Source of the DNA: Halomonas qaidamensis
GTDB lineage: Bacteria; Pseudomonadota; Gammaproteobacteria; Pseudomonadales; Halomonadaceae
Assembly (NCBI RefSeq): GCF_025917315.1
Contig: NZ_CP080627.1
Location: 1,302,001-1,366,000, forward strand
Length of the DNA stretch: 64,000 nucleotides
Reading direction: 5' to 3'
Shown here: piece after piece, positions 36,010-44,201 of the stretch
How the letters are laid out: each line of letters begins with the position of its first letter
Position numbering within the stretch: the stretch's first letter is position 1
The notes under the pieces: model-generated
The model's database searches: none
What the model was told of the DNA's origin: nothing
What the model saw: only the letters and a program-made list of their open reading frames with translations
Translations under genes and position numbers: made by a program

Positions 36010-37062
36010 TTACTTTCTAGCGTAAGCCATTATGGCGCTTAGTCGTTGTTGTATAGCAGAGCCTGGTAATGCGTCACGTAATGTCAGCATAACGGGTAGC
36101 CGAAGTCTGGGAATCAATGCAAGGTCTCGAACGACCGCATTAAACTTGGTACGACTGTCTTCTGCCAAACGCTGTAACAAGAGTGGCAACCGATCTGCAT
36201 CTTCTAACAGTAACCAGCCGCGACCAGCGATGGCAGCAATTACATCTGGGCCACAAGCAGCAGGATCATTCAATAGACTTGAATACCAACTGCCCACGCT
36301 AGCCGATGATGTGCTGCCCACCGCACGTATGCAGGCGCACAAGGTTTCGATATCAGCATTGCTGGCAGCTTGCTCTCCACGCGCCCTTAGGGCACTTACC
36401 AGTGATTCAGCAAGCGGCCTATGTTCTAAGCAATAGCAAAGCGAGTGAATAACATCAGTTGGCAGGTAGGGGAGGTGTAGCGCTAGCGCGTCTGACGTTT
36501 GCCCGTCCAGGCGCACCACGTAATCAGCGATACCCTGCAGGCCCAGCGCTTGCCAGTCAATGGTTTGCTGTTTGCTAAGGTAGGCTTCTACAGGCTCTAA
36601 ATGTTGACTAGCAGCTAATCCTAACGCGTGGGTAGCCTGGGCATTGAGCATTGCTTGAAAGATAATGTCAGGCGCGAAAGCGAGCGGATTATCCTTCATC
36701 AGATGATCCACATCTGCCGTTTCCGTCTGAGCTAGTGGTTTATTTTCTATCTGCGTGACATTTCGGCCAAGGGTTTCAAGCAGGCGATTAATAAAGCCAT
36801 CGCGCTGTGCAGGTGAGAGCATGCCTTGTTCGTCTAGTGGTAGCGCTAAAAACCAGATGGCCGGCTCAGGCATGTCGCCTAAACGAAAAACAATGCCAAG
36901 CCGTGCTTGTTGTTGCCACGGTTCCGGCCAGGCAATCTCGCCGCTTTCAAATGCCCTTAGCGTGTCTCGCGGGCAGGCTGCTACGCGTCGTCCCATATAG
37001 TAAAGGGAAACGTCTGCGCCGCTACGTGTAAAAAATTCATCAAGTGTCTGGATTGGTTGCAT
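36010..37062 (-). CDS. DUF3549 family protein
   Basis: 350-residue soluble protein with the DUF3549 pattern (LDEFFTRSGADVSLYYMGRRV at the start, then RLGIVFRLGDMPEPAIWFLALPLDEQGM), known from Pseudomonas and relatives without an assigned function. The C-terminal half is mainly helical. The ATG at 37062 follows AAGGATGTC. The intergenic region to yqcC on its other side carries the DnaA-box cluster. Confidence 0.85.
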   Translation of the reverse strand: MQPIQTLDEFFTRSGADVSLYYMGRRVAACPRDTLRAFESGEIAWPEPWQQQARLGIVFRLGDMPEPAIWFLALPLDEQGMLSPAQRDGFINRLLETLGRNVTQIENKPLAQTETADVDHLMKDNPLAFAPDIIFQAMLNAQATHALGLAASQHLEPVEAYLSKQQTIDWQALGLQGIADYVVRLDGQTSDALALHLPYLPTDVIHSLCYCLEHRPLAESLVSALRARGEQAASNADIETLCACIRAVGSTSSASVGSWYSSLLNDPAACGPDVIAAIAGRGWLLLEDADRLPLLLQRLAEDSRTKFNAVVRDLALIPRLRLPVMLTLRDALPGSAIQQRLSAIMAYARK

Positions 37063-37220
37063 GACATCCTTCCGCGTTTCAAGCCTGCACTCTACCTTGC
37101 TGTTATGTCACTGTCAGCCGCAAACGCTGAATAATCCGCGCTTTATTATTAAAGTGGTTAAAAATTGCGCAACTTAGTGTAACCCGCGTGGGAGTAACGC
37201 TAGCGACATCTTTCCATAGT

Positions 37221-37301
37221 TTATCCACAGCCTCTTGCAGGTTTTCTGTGAATCTGTGAATAACGCATAAATTCCGCTAGGCAGTTGGCAACTTACTCAC
37301 A
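37221..37301. promoter_or_regulatory. Cluster of DnaA-box matches
   Basis: TTATCCACA (37221-37229, plus strand), TTATTCACA on the minus strand (37255-37263) and TTACTCACA (37293-37301, one mismatch). The first two match TTATNCACA exactly and lie within 43 bases in opposite orientation; about two exact sites per 64 kb are expected by chance. A DnaA-regulated promoter or a titration or DnaA-reactivation type element is possible; not an origin, since no AT-rich unwinding region or dnaA/gidA neighbourhood is present. Confidence 0.4.
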
Positions 37302-37347
37302 GGACTGGGATAATAGATGCCTACTGATCTAAATGAAAAAGGTATTT

Positions 37348-37680
37348 ATGAGCGTCCATCAACAGCTTCAAACCGCGCTTCTTGAGCTTGAAGCCACTAT
37401 GAAGGCCGCAAACTTATGGCGTATGCCAACGCCAGAGGCCTCTGCCTTTGCTAGTGAACAACCTTTCTGCATCGATACGATGTCGTTGCCTCAATGGATT
37501 CGCTTTGTGTTTATTGCTCGACTAAATGCAATGATTGAAGCCCAATCCGCTATGCCTGCTAAGTGTGATGTAGCACCGGCAGTGGCTGCTTATTTAATGC
37601 AGGAAAAGGTTCGTGCCAGCGACCAACTACTGGTTGTTAGAGCCGTCGAAAGGATTGATCAGATTGTGACTGACAACTAG
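37348..37680 (+). CDS. yqcC: YqcC family protein (DUF446)
   Basis: About 110 residues, all-helical cytosolic protein of the YqcC/DUF446 family, with blocks LLELEATMKAANLW, PFCIDTMSLPQWIRFVFIARLNAMIE and the YLMQEKVR helix. Function is unknown, often next to truC in enterics. ATG 37348 is preferred over ATG 37333, since AAAAAGG is then 5 bases upstream. The three DnaA boxes lie just before it. Confidence 0.88.
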   Translation: MSVHQQLQTALLELEATMKAANLWRMPTPEASAFASEQPFCIDTMSLPQWIRFVFIARLNAMIEAQSAMPAKCDVAPAVAAYLMQEKVRASDQLLVVRAVERIDQIVTDN

Positions 37681-37760
37681 TTCGCGATATTCCACTGAAC
37701 AGTGGCTGAGCTGAATGTTAATGCACAATCTTTATTCAAAATGACGGCAACACCAAAGAT

Positions 37761-37795
37761 AATGCCCAGCACCGTGAACGGTACTGGGCATTTTT
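37761..37795. terminator. Terminator after yqcC
   Basis: AATGCCCAG (37761-37769) pairs with CTGGGCATT (37784-37792), with an inner ACCG/CGGT stem; T run to 37795. It separates yqcC from convergent ompW. Its left side has few A residues, so it acts mainly on the plus strand. Confidence 0.85.
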
Positions 37796-37836
37796 CATAC
37801 GATGACACGGCTAGCAGAAATCGTTTGCACTCAGAG

Positions 37837-38463
37837 TTAGAAGCGGTAGCTTAAGCCGCCCATTACCACCAGCGGATCGATCTCTACTGTGCCTGCTGCG
37901 GCACCATTAACAGTTGCGTCAGTGTCGATATCGATGTACCACGCTGCCGCGTTTAGTGCCCAGTTCTCATCGATAAGTAAATCGATACCCACTTGAGCCG
38001 CGGCGCCCCAAGAGTCGTCCAGCTCCAACTCGCCAATCGCTAGCTCTTCGTCAGAGAAAAAGGTGTAGTTAATACCTGCACCGACATAGGGCTGGACACG
38101 CGCTTCAGTACCACCTAACGGGTAGTACTGCAGCGTTAACGTGGGGGGAAGGTGTTTGGTAGAAGCGAGATTGTCGCCGTTTAGCGCAATATCGTGTTCA
38201 AACGGCAGGGCAGCCAGTAGCTCGATGCCCACCTTATCGTGGAAGCGGTAACCCAGGGTAAAGGCGAAGTCGGTTTTATCTTGAACATCAACCGCGAATG
38301 CGCCGCCAGCTAATGAGCCGTTGTCGCTTGTTGGTTCCACTTTGGCAACGCCCACGCGAGTAAAGAAATCGCCAGCGCCGTAAGCTAAAACTTGGCCGCT
38401 TGCCATCAGTGTGGCCGCTGCGAGTCCAGTGGCAACCAGTGTTGAAAGAGAGTTATGGCGCAT
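37837..38463 (-). CDS. ompW: OmpW family outer membrane protein
   Basis: 208-residue precursor: signal peptide (LVATGLAAATLMASGQVLA, cut near residue 27) then an 8-strand barrel with the OmpW pattern GDFFTRVGVAKVEP, TDFAFTLGYRFHDKVGIELLAALPFEHDI, LPPTLTLQYYPL, VQPYVGAGINYTFF and an aromatic C-terminal strand SYRF. It forms a hydrophobic channel for small non-polar molecules. ATG 38463 has AGGAGC before it. Confidence 0.94.
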   Translation of the reverse strand: MRHNSLSTLVATGLAAATLMASGQVLAYGAGDFFTRVGVAKVEPTSDNGSLAGGAFAVDVQDKTDFAFTLGYRFHDKVGIELLAALPFEHDIALNGDNLASTKHLPPTLTLQYYPLGGTEARVQPYVGAGINYTFFSDEELAIGELELDDSWGAAAQVGIDLLIDENWALNAAAWYIDIDTDATVNGAAAGTVEIDPLVVMGGLSYRF

Positions 38464-38678
38464 AGCGTTGCTCCTGACCGTTTACGTGGGTCGTTACAAT
38501 TGAGTGAGAGTGGTTAACGTGGACTGTTTAATAGAAACGTAAACCATACAAGAAGTGTATCGGGCAGAAGAAGGCAGGTTATTGACCTAGGGCAAAGAGC
38601 GATAAAAAGACCTGCAAAAATAGCAGAAAAAGCCACAGGGAGGCGTGAGGTTAGGTAGTTAAGATATTACTTAGAGCC

Positions 38679-38705
38679 TTCCGTGTCGGTGTGAGCGACA
38701 CGGAA
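38679..38705. other. Stable 10-bp hairpin after putP
   Basis: TTCCGTGTCG (38679-38688) pairs exactly with CGACACGGAA (38696-38705) around GTGTGAG. It lies 54 bases past the putP stop. There is no T tract on either strand, so it is a possible 3' mRNA-stabilising stem or a factor-dependent end. The rest of the gap up to ompW holds nothing else that I can name. Confidence 0.4.
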
Positions 38706-38758
38706 AGCACACAGGGCCATATTAACGATGATTAGGCTTATGTGTAATTAACGCTCGT

Positions 38759-40249
38759 CTAGCGATCGATATGCTGATATTCACCCGAATCAGCTGTTGC
38801 ATTGCTCACCACTAGGATGGCAATGAAGGAAGCGATGAAGCCAGGGATGATTTCATAGATGCCAGGGCCGCCCATAAATTCGCCATTCCAGCCTAATGCA
38901 ATCCAGATCATGACGGTTGCCGCACCTACTACCATACCTGCGATAGCACCATTGCCGTTTGTACGTGGCCACATTAGCGATAAGATAATCAGTGGCCCAA
39001 ACGCCGCACCGAAGCCAGCCCAGGCGTTACTGACTAGTCCTAAAACCTGAGAGTTTTCATCAGCTGCAATAATTGCCGCCACAATGCCCACCAGTACTAC
39101 GCAGACACGGCCAACGGCTACACACTGCTGCTCAGAGGCACTCTTGTGTAGGAACAAACGATAAAAGTCTTCGGTTAGCGATGAAGAGGCCACCAGTAGC
39201 TGGCTAGAAACGGTGCTCATGATGGCAGCGAGCAGTGCTGCATATAGGAAGCCAGTAATCAGTGGGTGAAACAGCAGATTTGCCAGAACGATAAAAATCG
39301 TTTCGGGATCCTCGATATCCAGACCGTTACGGATGGCATAAGCCCGGCCAAATATCCCCAGTGAAACAGCGCCAATGAGTGAAATCAGCATCCAACCCAT
39401 ACCAATGTTGCGGGCAATAGGAACATCCTTCAATGTCCGAATAGCCATGAAGCGCACAATAATGTGCGGTTGTCCGAAATAGCCAAGCCCCCAGGTAACG
39501 GCAGATAACCAGCCGATGAACGTTAGTCCTGACGTCCAGGATAAGAGGGTAGGGTCGACTTCATTAAGTGTCTGTGATGCCTGAGAGAACCCGCCGCCAC
39601 CTTCACCAAACAGCACCACTGCTGGCATGATGACCAAGGCTAGCATCATAATGCAGCCCTGCACGAAGTCGGTCATGCTCACAGCGAGGAAGCCACCGAC
39701 CACCGTATAAATAAGCACGACACCAAGAGTAATCATGACCCCCATGCCGTAGTTACTCATGTCACCGAAGTTATAGATGCCGGAAAATGCGCTTTCAAAT
39801 AGTTTGCCGCCAGCGACTAAGCCTGATGCTGTATAAACTGAGAAGAAAACAACAATCACGATAGCAGACACCATGCGCAGGGAAAGCGCACGTGTCGGGA
39901 AGCGGTTCGCAAGAAAGGCTGGAATGGTAATCGCATTACCGTAGTGAACGGTTTGCTCACGCAGGCGCGGGGCGACCAGAATCCAGTTGAACAACGCCCC
40001 TACGAGCAAGCCAATCCCGATCCAGGCTGACCCCAATCCCGATACGAACATTGCCCCTGGCAAGCCCAATAGCAACCAGCCGCTCATATCTGACGCCCCT
40101 GCCGATAGTGCCGCTACTTTGGGGCTGAGGGTGCGGCCGCCCAGCATATAATCTTCAGAGGAAGAGGTAGAGGTGCGCATGGCATAAATGCCAATGGCGA
40201 CCATGAGCAAAAAATAAGCAATGAGACTGATCCAAACACCGATAGCCAT
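38759..40249 (-). CDS. putP: Sodium/proline symporter PutP (copy 1)
   Basis: 496-residue SSS-family Na+/L-proline importer with about 13 membrane helices. Blocks: SSSEDYMLGGRTL, ALSAGASDMSGWLLLGLPGA (Na+ and proline binding), LLFHPLITGFLYAALLAAIMSTVSSQLL and SSLTEDFYR. It differs from copy 2 at only a small number of residues in the alignment I read (for example LIAYFLLMVAI here for LFAYFALMIAI there). ATG 40249 after GGGAGAA. It is the last gene of the put cluster on the minus strand. Confidence 0.95.
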   Translation of the reverse strand: MAIGVWISLIAYFLLMVAIGIYAMRTSTSSSEDYMLGGRTLSPKVAALSAGASDMSGWLLLGLPGAMFVSGLGSAWIGIGLLVGALFNWILVAPRLREQTVHYGNAITIPAFLANRFPTRALSLRMVSAIVIVVFFSVYTASGLVAGGKLFESAFSGIYNFGDMSNYGMGVMITLGVVLIYTVVGGFLAVSMTDFVQGCIMMLALVIMPAVVLFGEGGGGFSQASQTLNEVDPTLLSWTSGLTFIGWLSAVTWGLGYFGQPHIIVRFMAIRTLKDVPIARNIGMGWMLISLIGAVSLGIFGRAYAIRNGLDIEDPETIFIVLANLLFHPLITGFLYAALLAAIMSTVSSQLLVASSSLTEDFYRLFLHKSASEQQCVAVGRVCVVLVGIVAAIIAADENSQVLGLVSNAWAGFGAAFGPLIILSLMWPRTNGNGAIAGMVVGAATVMIWIALGWNGEFMGGPGIYEIIPGFIASFIAILVVSNATADSGEYQHIDR

Positions 40250-40312
40250 GAAAGTTCTCCCATTCGTCAGGATGGAGCTAGCGCCAACAGGTGCGCGCTT
40301 GTTTTTGTTAAT

Positions 40313-40334
40313 GAGACGCCCGTGCGGGCGTCTC
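40313..40334. other. GC-rich hairpin between putA-long and putP
   Basis: GAGACGCCC (40313-40321) pairs with GGGCGTCTC (40326-40334) around GTGC. On the minus strand it follows putA-long; there is no downstream T run (the flank is A-rich on that strand), so it is not a clear terminator. It could stop or slow read-through, or mark mRNA processing. Confidence 0.4.
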
Positions 40335-40399
40335 CCGGTAGAACATTGGCTTTACCGACGTTCAGTAATGAAAGGAAACGTCGATAAAGCTGGTGGGGC

Positions 40400-43300
40400 T
40401 TATTCAGCCGTTGCCAACAGACTAGCGTTACCACCCGCCGCGGTCGTGTCGATGCACAAGTGGCGTTCAACCACGTAGCGATCCGGTGAAAGGGGCTGGA
40501 TTTCGAGCGGCACGATAGCACCGTCGCGTTTGGCAAGCGCAATACGCAGTTCATGGGTCCAGTCGCTTTTGCCAGCTGCGGCCACCGCTGCAATGCCTTT
40601 GACTTCACTTAGCGTCTCGGCTGTGATGCTCCCGTCTAGCCCAATGACCGGTGCTCCGGCATCCATCAGCGGCTGAATAGCTTGAGATGCACCTGACACG
40701 ATCACTACTGCCGAACAGCCTGCACCAAGTGCCTGCACTGCTTGGGCAACAGCGATATCCAAGGTCGGCCCGAGACACAGAACCGCTCCCTTCGGATACA
40801 TCGCCAAACGATTGCTTTCCCCTGTTGGCCCAGGAAGGGTCTGCGGCGTCATATCGAGAGCCGCCGTCTCATTCAGCGCCCGGCGGACCACTCCACCCTT
40901 GCCGGAAAGTGCTTTGCGCAACACTTCTACCCGGTCTGGCCTCGCCGCCCAATTACGTGCATCTAAACCGTCGAGGGCCGATTGGAGAGTGTCGAGTGCC
41001 ACGGTTTTCCCTTCGGGCATCGCGTAGCCTTCGGCAGTGGCGGTGCGGCGAAAGCGAGCAACATAAAGCGGGCCACCGGCCTTGGGGCCGGTGCCTGAAA
41101 GGCCTTCGCCACCGAACGGCTGTGAGCCGACGATAGCGCCAATCTGGTTGCGGTTGACATAAACATTGCCAACATGGATGCGCTCGACGATTTGCTGCAC
41201 ACGGTCATCAATACGGGTATGCAGGCCGAAGGTCAGCCCGTACCCCTTACTGTTGATAGCATCGACTACTTTGTCGATGTCTCGCGCTTTGAAAGTGGCT
41301 ACGTGCAGAACCGGGCCGAATATCTCGCGCTCGAGATCCTCAATGCCGCCGACCTCAATTACCGCTGGGGTAACGAAGGTACCAGTGGCTGGCGAGGACA
41401 GCTTCTTCAGTACTTTGCCAGCCTTCTCATGTGCCGTTACATAGTCGTTTATCTCGGCCTGAGCATCAGCGTCAATCACTGGTGAAACATCGGTATCGGT
41501 ATTCCAGGGGTCGCCGATGGTAAGTGCGTCCATAGCGCCATAGAGCATGTGAAGTAACCGGTCACGGGCTTCTTCTTGAACATACAGCATCCGCAGCGCC
41601 GAACAGCGCTGCCCAGCGGATTGGAAGGAAGAAATCAAGATGTCGCGCACCGCCTGCTCGGTCAGCGCTGTGGAATCCACGATCATCGAGTTAAGGCCGC
41701 CAGTCTCAGCAATCAGTATGGCATCTGGCCCAGCATTCTCAGCCAGCGCCTTATGAATGATCTGTGCCACTGGGGTTGAGCCAGTAAAACAAACGCCAGC
41801 AATACGTGAGTCGCTAGTCAGCGGGCCGCCCACCGTCGGGCCGTCGCCAGGCAGCAATTGCAGCGCTGCTTCTGGCAGGCCTGCCTCACGCATCAGTTCG
41901 ACGGCGCGGGCGGCGATCAGCGGGGTTTGCTCGGCAGGCTTGGCAAGTACCGCATTGCCAGCTACCAAGGCTGCAGCAATTTGTCCGGTAGTAATCGCCA
42001 GCGGAAAATTCCATGGGCTAATGCAGACGAAGATGCCGCGAGCGCTCCCCGGCTCTTCTGCTTCAAGCCGTTCGCCTTCGTTGGCGTAGTAGCGTAGAAA
42101 ATCTACCGCTTCGCGTACTTCAGCGATGCCGTCGAACATCATTTTACCGGCTTCACGAGTGGTGATGACGGTCAACTCGGCAATGTGCTCCTCAAAGAGG
42201 TCCGCAGTACGACGCAGTACCTCAGCGCGCTCGGCCGCCGAGCGCGCTGACCATTCGCGGAAACCACCTTCAGCAGCGTCAAGCGCGGTGGCTACCTCCG
42301 TTGGGGTGGCCTCATGCACCGTACCAATAACTCGAGAGCTGTCAGCGGGGGAGAAAACTTCACGAGCCGGACCTTGGGGAGCAGGGTTTCCTACCAGCAT
42401 AGGGCCGGCGGTCCATGTCTTGTCGGCAAACGCTTCACGAGCAGTGAGCAGAGGCAAGATCGAGGCGGGCTCGTTAATGCGGTAGCCCTTGGAATTTTTG
42501 CGATCGGGCTCAAATAGCTCGCCGGGTTGGCGGATCAACGGGCTTGAAATGGCGCTGCCAAGCTGTTTAAACCCTTCAACTGGATCCTTTGAGACCTCGC
42601 TTGGGGGGATAGAACTATCCACCACTTGGTTAACGAACGAGGAGTTGGCGCCGTTTTCTAACAGTCGACGTACCAGATAGGCGAGCAGGTCGCGGTGTGC
42701 GCCAACCGGCGCGTAAATGCGGCAGTGGGTGCCTTCTGTCTCCTTAACGATGTGGTGTAGCGATTCGCCCATGCCATGCAGGCGCTGGAACTCGTAGCTG
42801 TCCTTATCGCTGCCCGCCATCTCCACGACGGCGGCGCAGGTGTGGGCGTTATGAGTCGCGAACTGCGGATAGATGCGGTCGCGACGGTCGAGCAGCATTT
42901 GGGCGCAGGCCATGTAGCTGACATCGGTATTTACCTTGCGGGTGAAGACTGGGAAAGTTTTCACACCCATCTCTTGAGACAGCTTGATCTCGGTATCCCA
43001 GTAAGCCCCCTTGACCAAACGCACCATGATCTTGCGATTGAACCGCTCGGCAAGTTCGTAGAGTGTCTCAATTACCGGCGCGGCACGGCGCCCGTAAGCT
43101 TGTACAACGACTCCAAAGCCCTCCCAGTCATCTAAGCTGGGGTCGGCCATTAACGCCTCAATCACGTCGAGAGACAGGTCCAGTCGATCCTGCTCCTCGG
43201 CGTCGATATTGAAACCGATATTAGCTTTGGCCGCTTGCTTGACCAGTTCCAGCGCGCGCGGTACGAGCTCCGCCATCACCGTATCACGATGGGTGTACTC

Positions 43301-44065
43301 ATAACGCGGATGCAGCGCTGATAGCTTCACCGAAATTCCGGGGCTTCCACGCACATCTCCCTTAGCCTGTTCAGCAATCGCAGTGATCGCCTTGGCATAA
43401 GCTTCATGATAACGAACGGCATCTTCGTCAGTGCGAGCCGCTTCGCCTAGCATGTCATAGGAATAGGTGTAGCCCTGTTTCTCAAGGTCACGGGCATTCT
43501 TCATACCCTCTTCAATGGTCTGGCCAAGTACGAACTGGCGGCCAAGAATCTTCATTGACTGACCTACCGCTTTACGCACTACCGGCTCGCCCATACGGCG
43601 TACCAGACCGCGCAGTGCACGCGTTGGGCCTTTGGGGTCTTCTTCCAGCACCTTGCCGGTCAGCAGCAGTGCCCAAGTCGATGCGTTGACCATCGACGAG
43701 GACGATTTGCCCAGGTGCGCACCCCAGTCGGACGGCTCTATCTTATCGTGGATTAAATCGTCGATGGTTTCTGCATCAGGCACACGCAACAGTGCTTCTG
43801 CCAAACACATCAGGCCGACGCCTTCGGTCGTAGAAAGTCCATACTCAGCGAGGAACGCCTCCATCATTGAGGGGGATCTTTCCTTGCGGACACGCTCAAC
43901 GTAGTTAGCGCCGACGGCAGCCACCTGACGGCGGTCGTCTTCTGACAGCTTAATACGCTTGGTTAACTCGTGCAGTACCGCCGCTTCATCAGCGTCATAG
44001 TTACTGCGGATGCGTGCGCGTAGATCACTGACGTCACCATGCAAATGAAGATTGGCTTTGTTCAT
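40400..44065 (-). CDS. putA: Bifunctional proline dehydrogenase/P5C dehydrogenase PutA, long form
   Basis: About 1221 residues. PRODH domain (FAD) at about 75-500, with NIDAEEQDRLDLS, RLVKGAYWDTEI, QFATHNAHTCA and APVGAHRDLLAYLVRRLLENGANSSFV; P5CDH (NAD) at about 540-1000, with ISPWNFPLAI, AETGGLNSMIVDSTAL and the catalytic Cys in SAGQRCSALRMLY; then a C-terminal about 200-residue ALDH-like domain ending in a short TTAAGGNASLL tail. No ribbon-helix-helix DNA-binding domain at the N-terminus, so it is not its own repressor. ATG 44065 preferred (AGAGA before it). Its GC content looks higher than the short form. Confidence 0.95.
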   Translation of the reverse strand: MNKANLHLHGDVSDLRARIRSNYDADEAAVLHELTKRIKLSEDDRRQVAAVGANYVERVRKERSPSMMEAFLAEYGLSTTEGVGLMCLAEALLRVPDAETIDDLIHDKIEPSDWGAHLGKSSSSMVNASTWALLLTGKVLEEDPKGPTRALRGLVRRMGEPVVRKAVGQSMKILGRQFVLGQTIEEGMKNARDLEKQGYTYSYDMLGEAARTDEDAVRYHEAYAKAITAIAEQAKGDVRGSPGISVKLSALHPRYEYTHRDTVMAELVPRALELVKQAAKANIGFNIDAEEQDRLDLSLDVIEALMADPSLDDWEGFGVVVQAYGRRAAPVIETLYELAERFNRKIMVRLVKGAYWDTEIKLSQEMGVKTFPVFTRKVNTDVSYMACAQMLLDRRDRIYPQFATHNAHTCAAVVEMAGSDKDSYEFQRLHGMGESLHHIVKETEGTHCRIYAPVGAHRDLLAYLVRRLLENGANSSFVNQVVDSSIPPSEVSKDPVEGFKQLGSAISSPLIRQPGELFEPDRKNSKGYRINEPASILPLLTAREAFADKTWTAGPMLVGNPAPQGPAREVFSPADSSRVIGTVHEATPTEVATALDAAEGGFREWSARSAAERAEVLRRTADLFEEHIAELTVITTREAGKMMFDGIAEVREAVDFLRYYANEGERLEAEEPGSARGIFVCISPWNFPLAITTGQIAAALVAGNAVLAKPAEQTPLIAARAVELMREAGLPEAALQLLPGDGPTVGGPLTSDSRIAGVCFTGSTPVAQIIHKALAENAGPDAILIAETGGLNSMIVDSTALTEQAVRDILISSFQSAGQRCSALRMLYVQEEARDRLLHMLYGAMDALTIGDPWNTDTDVSPVIDADAQAEINDYVTAHEKAGKVLKKLSSPATGTFVTPAVIEVGGIEDLEREIFGPVLHVATFKARDIDKVVDAINSKGYGLTFGLHTRIDDRVQQIVERIHVGNVYVNRNQIGAIVGSQPFGGEGLSGTGPKAGGPLYVARFRRTATAEGYAMPEGKTVALDTLQSALDGLDARNWAARPDRVEVLRKALSGKGGVVRRALNETAALDMTPQTLPGPTGESNRLAMYPKGAVLCLGPTLDIAVAQAVQALGAGCSAVVIVSGASQAIQPLMDAGAPVIGLDGSITAETLSEVKGIAAVAAAGKSDWTHELRIALAKRDGAIVPLEIQPLSPDRYVVERHLCIDTTAAGGNASLLATAE

Positions 44066-44152
44066 AATGGGTCTCTTCTTGCTGGTCGACACCTAGCGGT
44101 GATATGTCGACTTAGATTTTTTCAGTAAACAAAAAAATCAAAACAATAATAG

Positions 44153-44172
44153 AGGGCTCCTGCCGGAGCCCT
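44153..44172 (-). terminator. putP copy 2 terminator
   Basis: AGGGCTCC (44153-44160) pairs with GGAGCCCT (44165-44172) around TGCC. On the minus strand it is followed by a T-rich run (complement of AATAACAAAACTAAAAAAA-like bases at about 44130-44150). Lies between putP copy 2 and putA-long, so the long putA and copy 1 may have their own promoter. Confidence 0.75.
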
Positions 44173-44201
44173 TCGGATACCTTCAGCGTGTTGTGCGCTT
44201 A

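Noticed and set aside
37201..37320. Origin of replication at the DnaA-box cluster
   Set aside because: No AT-rich unwinding repeats, no dnaA, dnaN, gidA or parAB neighbours; only three boxes.
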